Assembly: GCA_026419785.1 (NCBI GenBank)
Contig: JAODTK010005522.1
Location: 62,001 to 126,000 of the forward strand
Reading direction: 5' to 3'
DNA length: 64,000 nt
Origin: Sclerodactyla briareus
Taxonomy: Eukaryota > Echinodermata > Holothuroidea > Dendrochirotida > Sclerodactylidae
Part shown: one piece after another, positions 51,028-62,000 of the stretch
Position numbering within the stretch: position 1 is the stretch's first letter
Layout of the letters: each line of letters starts with the position of its first letter
Position numbers and translations under genes: made by a program
Notes under the pieces: model-generated
The model's input: the letters and a program-made list of their open reading frames with translations, nothing else
The model's database searches: none
Told to the model about the DNA's origin: nothing

Positions 51028-51110
51028 CTGTGGCATGGCAGCACTCTGCGTTTGTTTCCCTCTCGTAGTCATCAAGGGAAAGATGGCGCAGCAATCATAT
51101 CTATCGTCCC
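51028..51110 (-). CDS. RNF13: RNF13-like E3 ligase, exon: RING first half
   Basis: An 83-bp minus-strand exon between an acceptor (TTTGTCACAG) and a consensus donor (GTGAGT). Its first two bases complete a Gly codon with the preceding exon, giving KKGDDRYDCCAI, the entry to a RING-H2 finger (CxxC start). The rest fits the family only by changing frame: SLDDYE in a second frame, then GNKRRVLPCH in a third, paralleling the CLDEYEDGDKLRILPCSH order remembered for RNF13. One shift sits in a GGG run that would need one more G; others lie at TTTCC (the second Cys codon) and near the donor. An intact exon should be 84 bp. So the zinc-binding core is present in outline but not translatable as written. 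Confidence 0.75.
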
Positions 51111-52136
51111 CTGTGACAAAAAACATACATTTAATATTAATATCAGGCATTTAAGTAGTATAATTAAAGTAAAATAGTTAAAACACAATGTATTATATAA
51201 GATTCATTCATATAGTGCCTCGTTCAGACTGAGACTTCCTAAGGCACTTACAGTTGTTAACATGATCATTGGCACACCAGCAACAGGGATGAAGCTAGAG
51301 AATTTTTGAGCGCATTTCGCACCTGAATTTTGTAAAGAGTAGTGTAGCATTGCATGAGCGCAGATCAGAGCTTGGCCCAGATCCACGCATTGTTTACTGT
51401 TTTTTTTTTTTTCTAGTGCTGGGAACAGCTCAATTAGCTTCAAGGCTGTGGCCTCGCCTCGTGCAGGTAGCCCTGCCCGTACCCACTCGACGACCACCCC
51501 GGAGAGTTAGGGCAGTGGAACTGTGCCCAAATGTGGTCAGATTCATCAGGGACTCTATTGTCACCAGGGAGAGTAGGGCAATCAAGGATGGAGTGCCTGC
51601 CCAGGACACATCGGAAAAATAGCTGATAATCATGGAATGAACCTACAAAATCTTTTTCTACAGTTCTAATCCGCGTCTATACCAAACTGGGCTAAGTTGA
51701 TCCTTGTTTAATCAGTGAGCTTCTTAGGGTCATAAATCCAGAGCCTTGCCATTCAGGCTATCACAACGTGTTTTATATAGCGCTTATAGCACTGAGTAGA
51801 GTAGACTGAAGCGCTTCAAAGACTACCTGTCATAGGAACCGTTATGCTGTTCGACGTCTCTGCCATTGAAGGTGCCTAGTGTAATCATATTCATCACAAG
51901 TCTCTGATTATTCGCTTGGTGGGAAATGGAGAAGAGTGCCTACAGAAGGGCCATGGAAGCAAATTAGTTCACGGATGAAAATTCCTATTTCTTTGATTGT
52001 GTCAGGAGCTCTATCCTACGTAACTAATTCGGTCTCTGGTGGTGCCCTAGGTCCAGACGGAAATATGGGGCAAAGTTTTAGTAATTCGGAATAATCTGTA
52101 AATATGATGACTGTGTTGAGAGGTGTGTTCCCCTAC
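51111..52136 (-). other. Intron of the RNF13-like gene with repeat tails
   Basis: A 1,026-bp intron. At about 51185-51260 and 51780-51832 there are minus-strand GCGCTATATAA-type hairpins (for example AAGCGCTTC ... TAAGCGCTATATAA), the 3' ends of LINE/SINE elements like that at 665-1165. A T run is at about 51399-51412. Nothing else recognised. Confidence 0.6.
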
Positions 52137-52229
52137 CTTTCTTAAATGATGATTGAAGTTTACTCAGGTGGTCCCTGGGAGAGACGTATCCGACGCAGGC
52201 GGCGTCTGTCGCGGATGAACTTGGTCCAC
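52137..52229 (-). CDS. RNF13: RNF13-like E3 ligase, exon: juxtamembrane basic linker
   Basis: A 93-bp minus-strand exon (31 codons, the length of the matching RNF13 exon as I recall it) after an acceptor CAG preceded by a pyrimidine-rich tract and a CTAAC branch-like site; the donor is AAGAAAG|GTAGGG. It reads WTKFIRDRRRLRRIRL, then shifts frame at a CCC run to RDHLSKLQSSFKKG. This matches the order TKFVQDRHRARRNRLRK...KKLPVHKFKKG that joins the transmembrane helix to the RING. Removing one C restores a single frame (LSRDHLSKL). The last base G joins GG of the next exon to make the Gly of KKGD, an exact phase match. The Arg-rich plus-strand frame over the same bases is a shadow. Confidence 0.8.
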
Positions 52230-53097
52230 CTGGACCTGGATGAGGATGTTAGTAGAGCTCAGTATTCTTGGCCAAGTGAGGGTGTCATTGGGTTTGCAAC
52301 AATCTTTGAAAGCTACCTAGTTCTTTCTTTATATATTCTCCGATGTATATGAGAAACATGACCTTACTCCAAAGAGTGACGAGTGCCGTTTTGTCATGAA
52401 TGAGTTGGTCGGCACCCAACAATCGGCGCCAAATGTTAACCTTGCAGGCAAAATATAATGATATAACCTCAGAAGGAATTTCAAGATGATCGAGTGTGAG
52501 AAGAAGTGTTGAAGAAGGACAATTGGACCAATGCTATGTGCAATGTGCCCCATAAGGTCATGAGAGTAACCAGGGGCCCACCCGTGTGAAACAAAGTCAG
52601 TCCAAACAGATTTTACCAACCCAAGTGTCAAAAGACTAACAATGGGATCTGATTGAAAACTGATTGTAACTGCTGTGATGATGCAAAATACGAATTTATG
52701 TGTAAAGTCCAATGGGCCGACCATTGCCATCGGTTACTTGGTGACATCATGTTAGGATGAAATTCATTCATTGAAATAAAATACCAGAACAATGGGAACA
52801 TGACGGATTGTACCAATTTGGTGTGGGGCTGTGCATGTCTTCATCTGTGCAAGTTCAAAGTGACCTGTTGAATGCCACGTTGTACTTTAACCTCCGCAAT
52901 GGACTAATAATCACTGCAACTTGGTATTTTTCAGCAGTATTTCCTCACTTCGTTATCAAATAAATTTGCATTAGATACATCCCTGAAATCTACGCCCTGC
53001 ATGCAAAATCGATTAGCCCCAGTTTTCTGATCATTCTGCAACCTCGATCTCAATCAAATAAAAGAGCCGGGACTCTCTCCAACCGCAAAAGACTTAC
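52230..53097 (-). other. Intron sequence, nothing recognised
   Basis: Part of the intron between the transmembrane and linker exons. A 133-codon minus frame at 52329-52730 has no splice context or family match that I can support. Confidence 0.45.
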
Positions 53098-53346
53098 CCC
53101 CGTACACGACCAGGAAGCACCAAGCAGAGAATTATCACAGTTAGGAAGAATAGAAATAGATGGTATAGGCGTGGGTATCTCACCCCCTTCGTTATGACGA
53201 TCGACGCCCTGGGACCATCGGAAAAGAAAAAGGATGGGAGAATAAAATCCTCCGAGGCGTTTGACCGGGTGTAGTTGTAGTCATCAATATCGGCAGAGTC
53301 AATTTGATGTGACCAATGATTAGGGCTACCAAAGAGACGGATACAC
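53098..53346 (-). CDS. Candidate alternative membrane exon of the RNF13-like gene
   Basis: A 249-bp minus-strand stretch with no stop in one frame, bounded by an acceptor (CCCCTCCCAG) and a consensus donor (GTAAGT at 53091-53097). The 83 codons include HQIDSADIDDYNYT, FILPSFFFSDG and, at the end, a hydrophobic run LYHLFLFFLTVIILCLVL followed by a basic PGRVRG. Its exit phase (two bases left over) joins in frame to the WTKFIRD linker exon, which the 54056 exon as written does not. It lies between that exon and the linker exon, so it could be an alternative or duplicated membrane exon, or chance. HQIDSAD recalls PA-domain sequence (HNVDSDD), but the position would be wrong for the PA exon. A second possible donor (GGG|GTGAGA) lies near 53183-53188. 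Confidence 0.3.
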
Positions 53347-54055
53347 CTGGGAGGGGTCAGAGGTCAGTTTTGGGGCAATTGGGGGCAAGAGGATGTAATA
53401 GGAAGATAAATTTGAGACTGTTGGTAGGCAAAGCTATCTTGAGAGCTGCACACACTGAGATTTTTTCAATGACTATAGTGGCTCATTTCTAGACTTGCTC
53501 TCAACAGGTGACAAGGGTGGCAAAAAAAGAGAACAAGAGTAGCAAGTACAACACAAACTAAGGGTAGAAGCTCGAACAGGTAAGGTAAACTAAATCAAGT
53601 CTTTCACAAGATAAATTATGTTTGATCAATATGAAATTTGGGGACACCAAAATGTGGAAAAAAATTATATCTACCGACCCATTAACCAGCCCGTCATCTT
53701 TGGTTGTCCACGTCCAGAATTACTCTGGGACAAAAAAGGCCACCCCACATTAAAAAATCACTTTCCTGGCGAGCAGGGTTCTAGGTAAGTGCCAGGTATG
53801 CATGTTAGGGATAGCATGTACCCTGCCATTGATATGGCACAAGCAAATATTGGCTCGAAAAGTGTCAACATGTCCAACAGTTCAAGGAGAATGCCCAAAA
53901 AAAGACCAATATTTTGACAAATAATGACTCAGCCAGGATGTAGCTAGCAAATCTCTGAGATTGTCAACTTGCAACCCGAAACAGTTCACCTGCCTAATGC
54001 TCATGCACCTGGGACCCAGGAAAGTGATTGTCACAGGATGGGTCATGTGACTTAC

Positions 54056-54169
54056 CCCATAGACACAGGATGAAGATGAAAGCCAAGTAGTTAGAGACTG
54101 TAATGAATGGGTACAGTAGTACCCCCCAGGGCAGAGAGGGTCCCCACGGTAATTGTTATTATAAACCGC
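54056..54169 (-). CDS. RNF13: RNF13-like E3 ligase, exon: transmembrane segment
   Basis: About 114 bp on the minus strand from a possible acceptor (GTGACAG, exon from 54169) to a consensus donor GTAAGT (54050-54055). One frame reads PWGPSLPWGVLLYPF then ITVSNYLAFIFILCLWG, a hydrophobic helix preceded by a SLP motif. It parallels the RNF13 order VPEFSLPLEYYLIPF followed by the single transmembrane helix. A frame change at a GGGGGG run would give YY in place of VLL. At the 5' side the frame is interrupted, and the donor phase is off by one relative to the linker exon, again next to a G run. It would anchor the ligase in endosomal membrane with the PA domain lumenal and the RING cytosolic. The PA-domain exons expected further upstream were not found. 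Confidence 0.6.
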
Positions 54170-54875
54170 CTGTCACGTAGGAACTACAGAGTGTTGATGG
54201 GAGGTTTTGTGGTTTGATTGATTTGATTGCTACGGGTGAGGGGGGGGGGTTCCGCTGGGAGAGAGGGTCTCTACGGGGAGGGGGGGGGTGTCACTCTACC
54301 CTTGGCAGAAAGAAAAAAGTTGAATTTTCAGCTCCCTCAGACACCCAAATGGCCCAATGATGATCTTGCAAGAGGTTTTTCCTCTCAATCTCGTGTTTTT
54401 TTTATCCTTTGGGTCATGTATGCTGACCACAGTTCACGCGATTATGCCCCTCCCATGACTAGATCCACATTCGATCGAGGGTCAAAGCCTGGGGTGAGTT
54501 GAGGGAGTATCAATAGCCATCCTGTTTTATGGGCCGCACCGGTGTTCTCTCCCTGGCGTAGAGCCGGGTTGCTGGCAGGAGATTTCCACATGAGTCAGGT
54601 TCATTTCTGTGAGCAGTCACGATAGACGTGAATCATCCGACTCCTCGGGTTCCGAGAAAGTGGTCGGGATTCTGGAGTTGATTCACGCTGTGGGTTCTTC
54701 GGAGGGGATGGTCCCAAGAGCCAAGTTGGGATTGGTTACAACCCCTGCCTCAATATTATCAGAGCACTAATCAAGACGTCTTGTATTGCCGCAGTGCTCA
54801 TCCACAATCAATACAATAGGGTCCTCGTGAGCCCCCTAATTTGGCTTCCTAAACCTGAAATCAAATCCAAATCAA
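54170..54875. other. No recognised feature
   Basis: Includes G-rich runs near 54240-54248 and 54281-54288. The preceding exon of the RNF13-like gene was looked for here and not found. Confidence 0.4.
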
Positions 54876-55010
54876 ACTAGACATGTGCAGGCGGGTAAAG
54901 CGACGACGTGTATATCCCAGCACAAATGGCCTTCGTGGACCTCTTCTGAAAGAAGCAAATTAAACTTTTTTATGTATGTGTGACCTCTGGTGACTTTGAA
55001 ATGCAGTTCG
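54876..55010 (-). mobile_element. Family X 3' end, minus strand
   Basis: On the minus strand it reads AAAGTCACCAGAGGTCACAC, GAAGAGGTCCACGAAGGCC, ATATACACGTCG, ACCCGCCTGCACATGTCTAGT and then T, matching the last 130 bp of the 13374 copy. CTAGT is at 54876-54880. The 5' part is replaced by family Y-like sequence from about 55010. Confidence 0.7.
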
Positions 55011-55225
55011 TTCGAAGAAAAATCCAAGAGGCCACCGTTGGAGGGGTATGGCCACCGATGGAGGGGTGTGGCCATGCTCACTTTCGAAATCGTTCAAGAT
55101 TCCTTCATGGCGGTCCTGACACCAAATTTCAAGTCACCTCGCGATATGTGATGAATGAGGAAAAAGGGGAGGGGAGGGATTTTTGCGGAAAAAATTCAAA
55201 ATGGACGCCGTTGTGCGGCGTCATC
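55010..55225 (-). mobile_element. Family Y-like module
   Basis: GGCCACCGTTGGAGGGG, GGGTGTGGCCATGCTCAC, ACACCAAATTTCAAGTCA and AAATTCAAAATGGACGCCG match the modules of the element at 58245-58985. It is adjacent to a family X tail, so X and Y may be parts of one larger element or share ends by recombination. Confidence 0.55.
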
Positions 55226-55249
55226 ATATACTTCATCATCATAAACAGG

Positions 55250-58200
55250 TTTTACGTCAATCCGCTCCATGCTGGCATGGGCTAGACGGGGGACTGACGC
55301 AAGCAGCTTCCACTCTACCTATTCTGTGCGAGAGCAAGGTCTCATAACCAATTATGCTAGATCAAACTACGAACAACCTCCTCCCAGGCCTTCCGGGGCC
55401 TACCCTACCCACGCCCGACCTGTTACCTTGATCTCCCTTGACTTCTTTACCCAGTTATCATCCTGCATCTCCTTCGACGTGGCCAAGCCACCTCAATCTG
55501 CGACTCTGGACACACTTGCTGATTTTAGCAAGGTCCAACCGGTCTCTCAGCCTAATCAGAAGCGCTTCCTATCCTTCAAAGTCACACCGCACATCCATCT
55601 TATCATTCTCCTATCATTTCTGTCCATTCGTCAAGTCATACTGCTTTAACTGCCCAGGTGAAGGTCTCACTGCCATAAAGCTAACGCTCCTGACACAAGC
55701 CTCAACAAATCCTCCCTTCATATGATGTGAGAACACTGAAACAGGGGAGCAATGGCAAAGCTCTTCAACGTTCCAGCCATGCTAATTCTAGCACTGAACT
55801 GTACCCTGCCCCACCTGCAGCACTAAGCATATCACTAAATCACAAAAAAATATCCCACCGGACCTCCAGGGAGTCCTACCAACAACCAATGACTCAGGCT
55901 GCTCTAAAAAAGATCTAACTTCCCCTGTACACTTTTTACACTTAAAATCTAAAACCGAACTCAAACTACACTTAACCAATACATCTCTTGTGCAGCCAGT
56001 GTTTGCAATGTTTGACAGAAGTAGAATTAATGCCAACACCCTTGCTACAAATAGAGCAGGGCCAATTGCCAGAGCTAACAAATGGGGGCACCATCAGGAC
56101 TGCAGACATAACTTAGTCTTCCTCATGTTAACCCTTAAGTCCTTACTCTCATACATTCTCATCTATGGAATTCACATTAACTCATCATACTCTCAGCGAT
56201 CAGCACAAGTCCTCTGCATTAAGAATCTCCCAAGGGCAACAGTTCTAAATTACTAGGCAAAGCTTCAAAGACCATGATGAAACAACAAGGGGCCAGCACG
56301 AACCTTCGTGCACGCCAACCTTCACGTCAAAAAGTGTCACTTTGTAAGAAAACCGTTAACAGTAAACCACAGCTTCAGAATTCTCATACAAAAGACTAAC
56401 AACCGAGAACAAGCCATTGCCTCAACACCTGTTACGCATGCCCACCAAATCACCTGCCGTGGGACCCTATCGAAAGCCTTCTCCAAGTCATGAATGCAAA
56501 AATAAATTCTTTGTTTGCATAGACTTCTTCTTTAGCCTGCAGAACAACAAAATAGCGTCAATGGTACCACGACACGGCACAAAGCCAAACTGCATGTCAA
56601 TCAATATGCACTCTCGTCTCTATTGTCTAGAAGCACTCTTCTCTGTTGTAACTTCATAAAGGTTCCAGCAGTTCCAAGCCTCTTAATTACCTCCTTCCAA
56701 AGAGCCCCTTACCCTTGTAGCAGTTGAAAATACAGCCGAGCTCCCAATCAATGGGAACTTTGCCCTGCCTCACTATGGTAGTAATTAGGGTTGGTGATGA
56801 GGTCGATGCCGATCTCACCAGAGGCCTTCAGCATCTATTTGCGGTACACCGGATGGACAGATGCCTTGCAACCACTTCATGCGAGCTACAGCTGTCAACC
56901 CCAGATGTTCTCTATCTAAAAGCCTGTCCATGGATGGGGTATGCTCGGCAGAGGCTATTATGGTCCCACTCAAATCTCATTTAGTAACCAGATATAGTGG
57001 CTACTCCAAGCCTCTTTCTTTGCTCTATCACATCAAGAGCTAACCGTCAGTGTCTCTAAACATACCAGCTCCTCAACGTCCTGTTGTCTTAGTTATTTGC
57101 TTCGCGATCTGAAAACCTTCAACTTCACACAGCGCGGGTAATGATGTTCTGAAAGCTACTGCATTTTCCTCTTCCTTCTTAGCCGAATACAACTTGATTT
57201 TGCAATTTGCTTGGCCTCTATATACTGTTTGCTACACTCCTGCTTTCCATCCTTCCAAAGCTTCCTTTGCTCCTTATTGCACGATCCACTTCAGCTTTCC
57301 ACCACCAGGGTTATGCGACGCACACCTACTTCGTCCACCCCGCACACCTTTCAGGAAGCCTCTAAAAAATGAGACACCCGTCAGGGAGGACCATGATCTT
57401 CAACGTTGCCAAAAACCTCCAAATTGATGTGTTCACTCCACTTGGATACAGCGGCTCTGAAAATCTCGTAGCAAACAGTTTCCTTGAGCTCCAAAACTTT
57501 CCTTCTGGCTAGGTGGGGTCTCTTGCCATTAATTACTGACTTAGCGGAGAGGTCACAAAAACCAATAGGCCTATGTGAGTGGCACACTCCTCCCTGCCGA
57601 TAAATTGATCCTTAACTAATTTTCTGTGAACACCTATGACCAGAATATAATCTAGTTGGCCGGCTAGATAGAGTTTCCCGAATGTAAGTAACTATTACTG
57701 TCACGCTCATGGAATAAAAGTAGGCAATGACCATATTTGTAGCCACACACCTCTAAATCCCTTGGCACCTCAGGATTCTGATACCATAGCCCAAACCTAC
57801 CATGGCACACCTTCGTAGCATCCGCAAGCTTTCCCAACATGGCCATTTAAATCACCAGCAAGCAACTAGAACAAGCTCCTTGTCACCCAACTTGGAGACC
57901 ACAGACAGAAGGTCGCCATAGAAAGCAGCCTTCATACTTCACTCAAAATCCCCTTGGGGGGCGTAAACGAGGGCCCTGAGACAATCGGTCTTCAATCTCT
58001 GACATAATAACCATAATCGTCGCTAAAACGATACGAGTAACTCAAACAAACTTTTTCTATTCCATTCTCGCAACAAAATGCCACACCGCCGCTTACCACT
58101 AGTGTTACTACCCAGAAAAAATTATACTTGCAGTCTTACGTTATCATTTTAGCTGAGGCACTTACTTCCTGAAGGCTACAGAGGTCGATTCTTCTCCTGT
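55250..58200 (-). mobile_element. LINE B: endonuclease/RT retrotransposon, decayed
   Basis: About 2.95 kb on the minus strand, readable from 58200 downward across several frames. Endonuclease motifs: RRRIDLCSLQE at the start, YAPQGDFE-like near 57965, AGDLNGHVGK near 57840-57870, VCHGRFG and NPEVPRDLE near 57755-57800, FHERDSN near 57700. RT motifs: FGFVPCRGTIDAI near 56570-56610, LEKAFDRVPRQVIWWA near 56430-56480, WEILNAEDL near 56205-56235 where YADD is expected, and SKDLRVNMRKTKLC near 56110-56150. C-terminal motifs: GDMLSAAGGA near 55820, LYGSETFTWAVK near 55640, GRPRKAWEEVV-like near 55390 and WKLLASVPRLAHAS near 55275-55320. The order matches the invertebrate LINEs often labelled craniofacial development protein 2-like. 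It is 5'-truncated beside family Y, and the catalytic motif is lost, so it cannot be active. Confidence 0.8.
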
Positions 58201-58244
58201 GCTAATGTTTCAACTACTCACTAGGGACCGACAGCGCATCGTAC

Positions 58245-58985
58245 CTAATGGTACGATTAGGCGAAAATGGGGCGCGAAAATTAAAGTTGGTCGCAAAATG
58301 ATCGCCATGTTCGGAAACACGCAACACTGTGAAAAAATAGTTAGTCGAAAATCCAATATGGCCGACGTTGGAGGGTGTGGCCACGCCCACTTTTCGCATC
58401 GCTCAGATTTCTTATGCGGACGTCGTACACCAAATTTCAGTCAATCGGATAATAAAGCGTTATTTTGAGAAAAATTCAAAATGGTGCCATGTGGGGCCAA
58501 TGGGGCGCAATAAAGTTGGTCCCAAAACGATCGCCATGTTCCGAACGTGAGATCTGCCAATAAGTCAATTCGTCGAAAATCCAGATGGCCAACTGTTGGA
58601 GGAGTGTGGCACGCCCACTTTCGAACTGGTGCAAGATTTTGACATGAAGAACATGGGTGCCAAGTTTCAAGGGTATAAAAATTAAATGGGGACAATGCGT
58701 TGGAGAGCTAGAGCCGCTAACTGAGAATAAAATGCGCTTATTCGAAAATCCAAGATGGCTGCGGCCAGAGCGGTGTGGCGACGTTCATTTTCGAACTTGT
58801 CCGAGATTTATTTATGACAAACATGGGTGCCAAGTTTCGAGTTAAATGGACAAGCGTTGAAGAGCTGAGCGCTAACAAGAAACGCGTCGGCGGAGGAGAC
58901 GGAGACGAAGACGGCGGAGAGACGGTGCAGCCAAAACCATAATCACCCATGGACACACAGGTCCGGGGATATAATAACAAACCTA
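58245..58985 (-). mobile_element. Family Y element, about 740 bp
   Basis: Head on the minus strand at 58982 reads GTTATTATATCCCCGG, then a diverged palindrome, ATTATGGTTTTGGCTG and a CCGTC/GCC-rich block, the same head as family X. The body consists of about three tandem modules of roughly 200 bp, each with AAAATCCAAxATGGCC, GTTGGAGG(A)GTGTGGCC, CCCACTTTCG and ACACCAAATTTC / GGGTGCCAAGTTTC (near 58358, 58580 and 58755). Related modules occur at 32560, 45080 and 55010. Non-coding, probably non-autonomous. Confidence 0.65.
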
Positions 58986-59009
58986 CCAAACAAAAGTTAC
59001 GCTTGAATA

Positions 59010-62000
59010 CTAGCATAGAGCCAATTCACAGTTAAGTGGACAGACTCCCATTGAAGTGCACAGCAAAAAAATGATCGGTTTGCTTTTGAGAGGACTTTTA
59101 CATTTACCGATGGTTGCACAGTAGCTCGTGAGATTGGAGTTTGTATCATGGTCAGGCCATACCAAAGACTTGAAAATGGTACTGTTGCCTTTTTGCTGAG
59201 GGCTCAGCACAAAAGACTAGAGCAGAGTAGCAAACTTGGCTCAGGAAGCACAGGCCCTGATGTCTGACATTTACAGCAGGTGGGCTCATGCCAAAGTATC
59301 GGATCAAATGCCTCCAGCAGACGCTTCCACAGTATGTGTTCCCAAACTTAGCTTTCTTCAGTAGGGCAGTGGAAATATTGTCCCTACATGTTGCTAATGG
59401 CAAGCTTGTTGAGAGCTGTGTCCTTCTGGGGTCTGACCACTGACCTGGGTCTGACCACTGACATGACATGGACCTGGGGGTATCGAGCTGCAATGCTCTG
59501 TAACTCAGGGACACCCCCAGACTTTCCAGTTCGGGGGGGGGCGGGGGGGCCAGGGGTACAAGTGATTGCCAGGGGGGCACTGTGTGATCGCCATCCCTTT
59601 GAGGATGCAGGTCACCCCCTGCCCCCCCCCCATATCTGAGGTGATGCCAATCCACAGACGCTTCGACAATGGCAGAAAGGTGACAGGGATCCAAGCGGTA
59701 TCACAGACCATTTACTCGGAAGCCCCGTAAAACCAACTGTGAGTCTCCAGCACCCAGTCTAGACACAGATTCTATTAGACAGATATTTCATGACCACCAG
59801 CTGGAATGTTCACAATACCTAATCTTATCTGTAATGGCTGTTACCAATAGTCTTTTGAGCTTGACTGTCTACAGCTTCATTAAAGCCCACCCACAGCAGC
59901 CATACACAATCGGGCAGAGATGGCTGTGGACTGCGTAACGTAAAATGTCTGCATTTTATTATCTCCTTTTGAAAGAAAGAATTGTCATTATTGTTCAGTG
60001 CTTTTCATAAGAAGCCAAATGCAGACACAGTGACTGAAAATAATCATTTCTAATGAGTTTTCAATACTGCGTTGCTTGAGAAGGATTTTCTAGTTACGGC
60101 TTGTATTCAAGCAAGGACAAAGTATACAGATCTCACACAGTGGACAGTGCATTTATTCTCAGCTCAATAGTTGGACCTTCTATAAGGATGTCCACCAGTT
60201 TTATTTGTCTTCAATGATTCTGAGACGTCAGCAAGGTGCAAGCCACTGGGAGAGGCAGGGGGGGGGTGAAGGGGATGGATGAAGACCCCAAACTATTACC
60301 ATATATAACATTTTCGCACACAAAAAATGGCTCATCGCTGATAAAAGATAATGCAGGACCCTGCCAATGTCAAATCAAGTCTGAATTTGGGAACTAAGCA
60401 AAGCTTGAGAATTAGTGTTAGGCTGCTCCACATGACTATTAGATAACGATGAAGCCACTGAACACCCATATCTTCACAACTCTCTGAAGGAGCCAATCAT
60501 AAATGGGATTGAACTTATGCATACAAGGCCCAGCCGAGCAGAGAGAACCTGGATAGTGCATGATCGTGACGCATATCTATGATTGAGATGAAGAATAGCT
60601 AGGGCAATAATCTTCTGTGATGGACCCCAATAAGCCCAGTTTGTGTGTGCGCTGCTCACACTGACTGAACAGTTCTGGGGCGTAGAGGAGATTTCCCAAT
60701 AGCAATATCCTCACGGCTTATTTTAAAACCGCCCACTATTCGGAAAACGCAACAATTCATCCCATGTTTCAGATGTTATGTTTGCTTTGCAGGATTTGTA
60801 ATATCAAGCAGGAGAGTTGTGAAGGATCGTTTTGCACACTGCCTACATTAAACGTCAGCTGCTGTTGCTAAATGACCTTTGACACAATTCAGTATCTCGT
60901 CATTAAACTGTAACTCTGAACTGGCTGTGGTGTGAGGAAGAGGCCCAGAGTGGGTGATGAGGTCATTGAAATCCATGATATTAAGATAGTGGCACTCTGA
61001 AATTGTTCATTTTTCTTTGGCAAGAGGTTCCCACACGTCATCATCACACCTGAGCGGAGAAAGATAGTCGGTATTACACGCAGATGCGCATTGTAGAATA
61101 ATCGTTGAGTTGTCACTAAATGAATCGGCCATTCCCATGTGATCTGTCCGGCAAGCAAAGCAATGCCACTAAGAGCTAGAACCTGAGTGGGGAGGGAGGG
61201 GGGTGCTGGGGGGAGGGAGGGGGTGTTGGCAGGCTAGGAAAAAAAAAAAAAAAACCTGGGCAAGGGGTAGGGGTCATGATGGGAGGGCTGTAATCATTCA
61301 GGTTGCTGAAGAGGCATTTGGTTTGCTTCAATCATGGTGGAGGAATTTGGGAAAGGTATAGTTGCACTTGGCAATAATCTTATCAGAAGTTTGTGGGGAG
61401 CCTCCTCCTCTCACCGAGTCTCCCCGCGTGCCACACATGCAGCATTTAAAAAAATCATCTCCGGGAGGTACCCCAGCAGATTCAGAAAACCACAGGTTCA
61501 CACATTTTTAATGCCACAAGGTGAGTCATGTAGGGACATTGTCCAATGGCAAGGTGACACACGTGGGGGTCAGTGTACAATGTTGTCGGTCACTGGAGGG
61601 TGAGCAGTTGTTTCAAATTGTACAGCAGGTATGGGGCTTTGGACTTTGGGGTGTGTCACTTTTCATGAGTTGTCAGTCATAAAAGTGACTGAGGGGTGGG
61701 CTCCGGGTGTTTCCTTTTTCCGTATATTTCTCCCTCTTTCCTTGTCTCACCTCATTTTGTTGACCCAACCAAGTGCAATGGACAAATTTGTCGGGTAGTG
61801 GGGTGTGTCATGCGATTCTCAAGTACATTAGACTGAAACCCCACCTCTGGCCTGAGAGGACAAAGACCAAAAGGGCCGAAGTAATCAACAGTCTGTAGCA
61901 CATGTTTCCCTGATACGCTTTTATGCTACGGGGGTGAGGCCGCCAAGGAAAGCGCGTCACTGCAGCTGGTCTGACCTGCCTGCCTTCTGTCAAAGAGCAC

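Noticed and set aside
52146..52352. Arg-rich plus-strand open frame (RRIRRRRRLSR)
   Set aside because: It is the antisense shadow of the RNF13-like linker exon, which has proper splice sites and a phase match on the minus strand.
52329..52730. 133-codon minus-strand frame
   Set aside because: Hydrophobic stretches, but no splice sites or family match, and it lies in the intron between supported exons.
59152..59694. 180-codon minus-strand open frame, the longest single frame in the window
   Set aside because: It runs across G-rich/C-rich blocks giving Pro/Gly-rich low complexity, has no domain I recognise, and overlaps a likely dispersed repeat near 59155-59215. Treated as chance.
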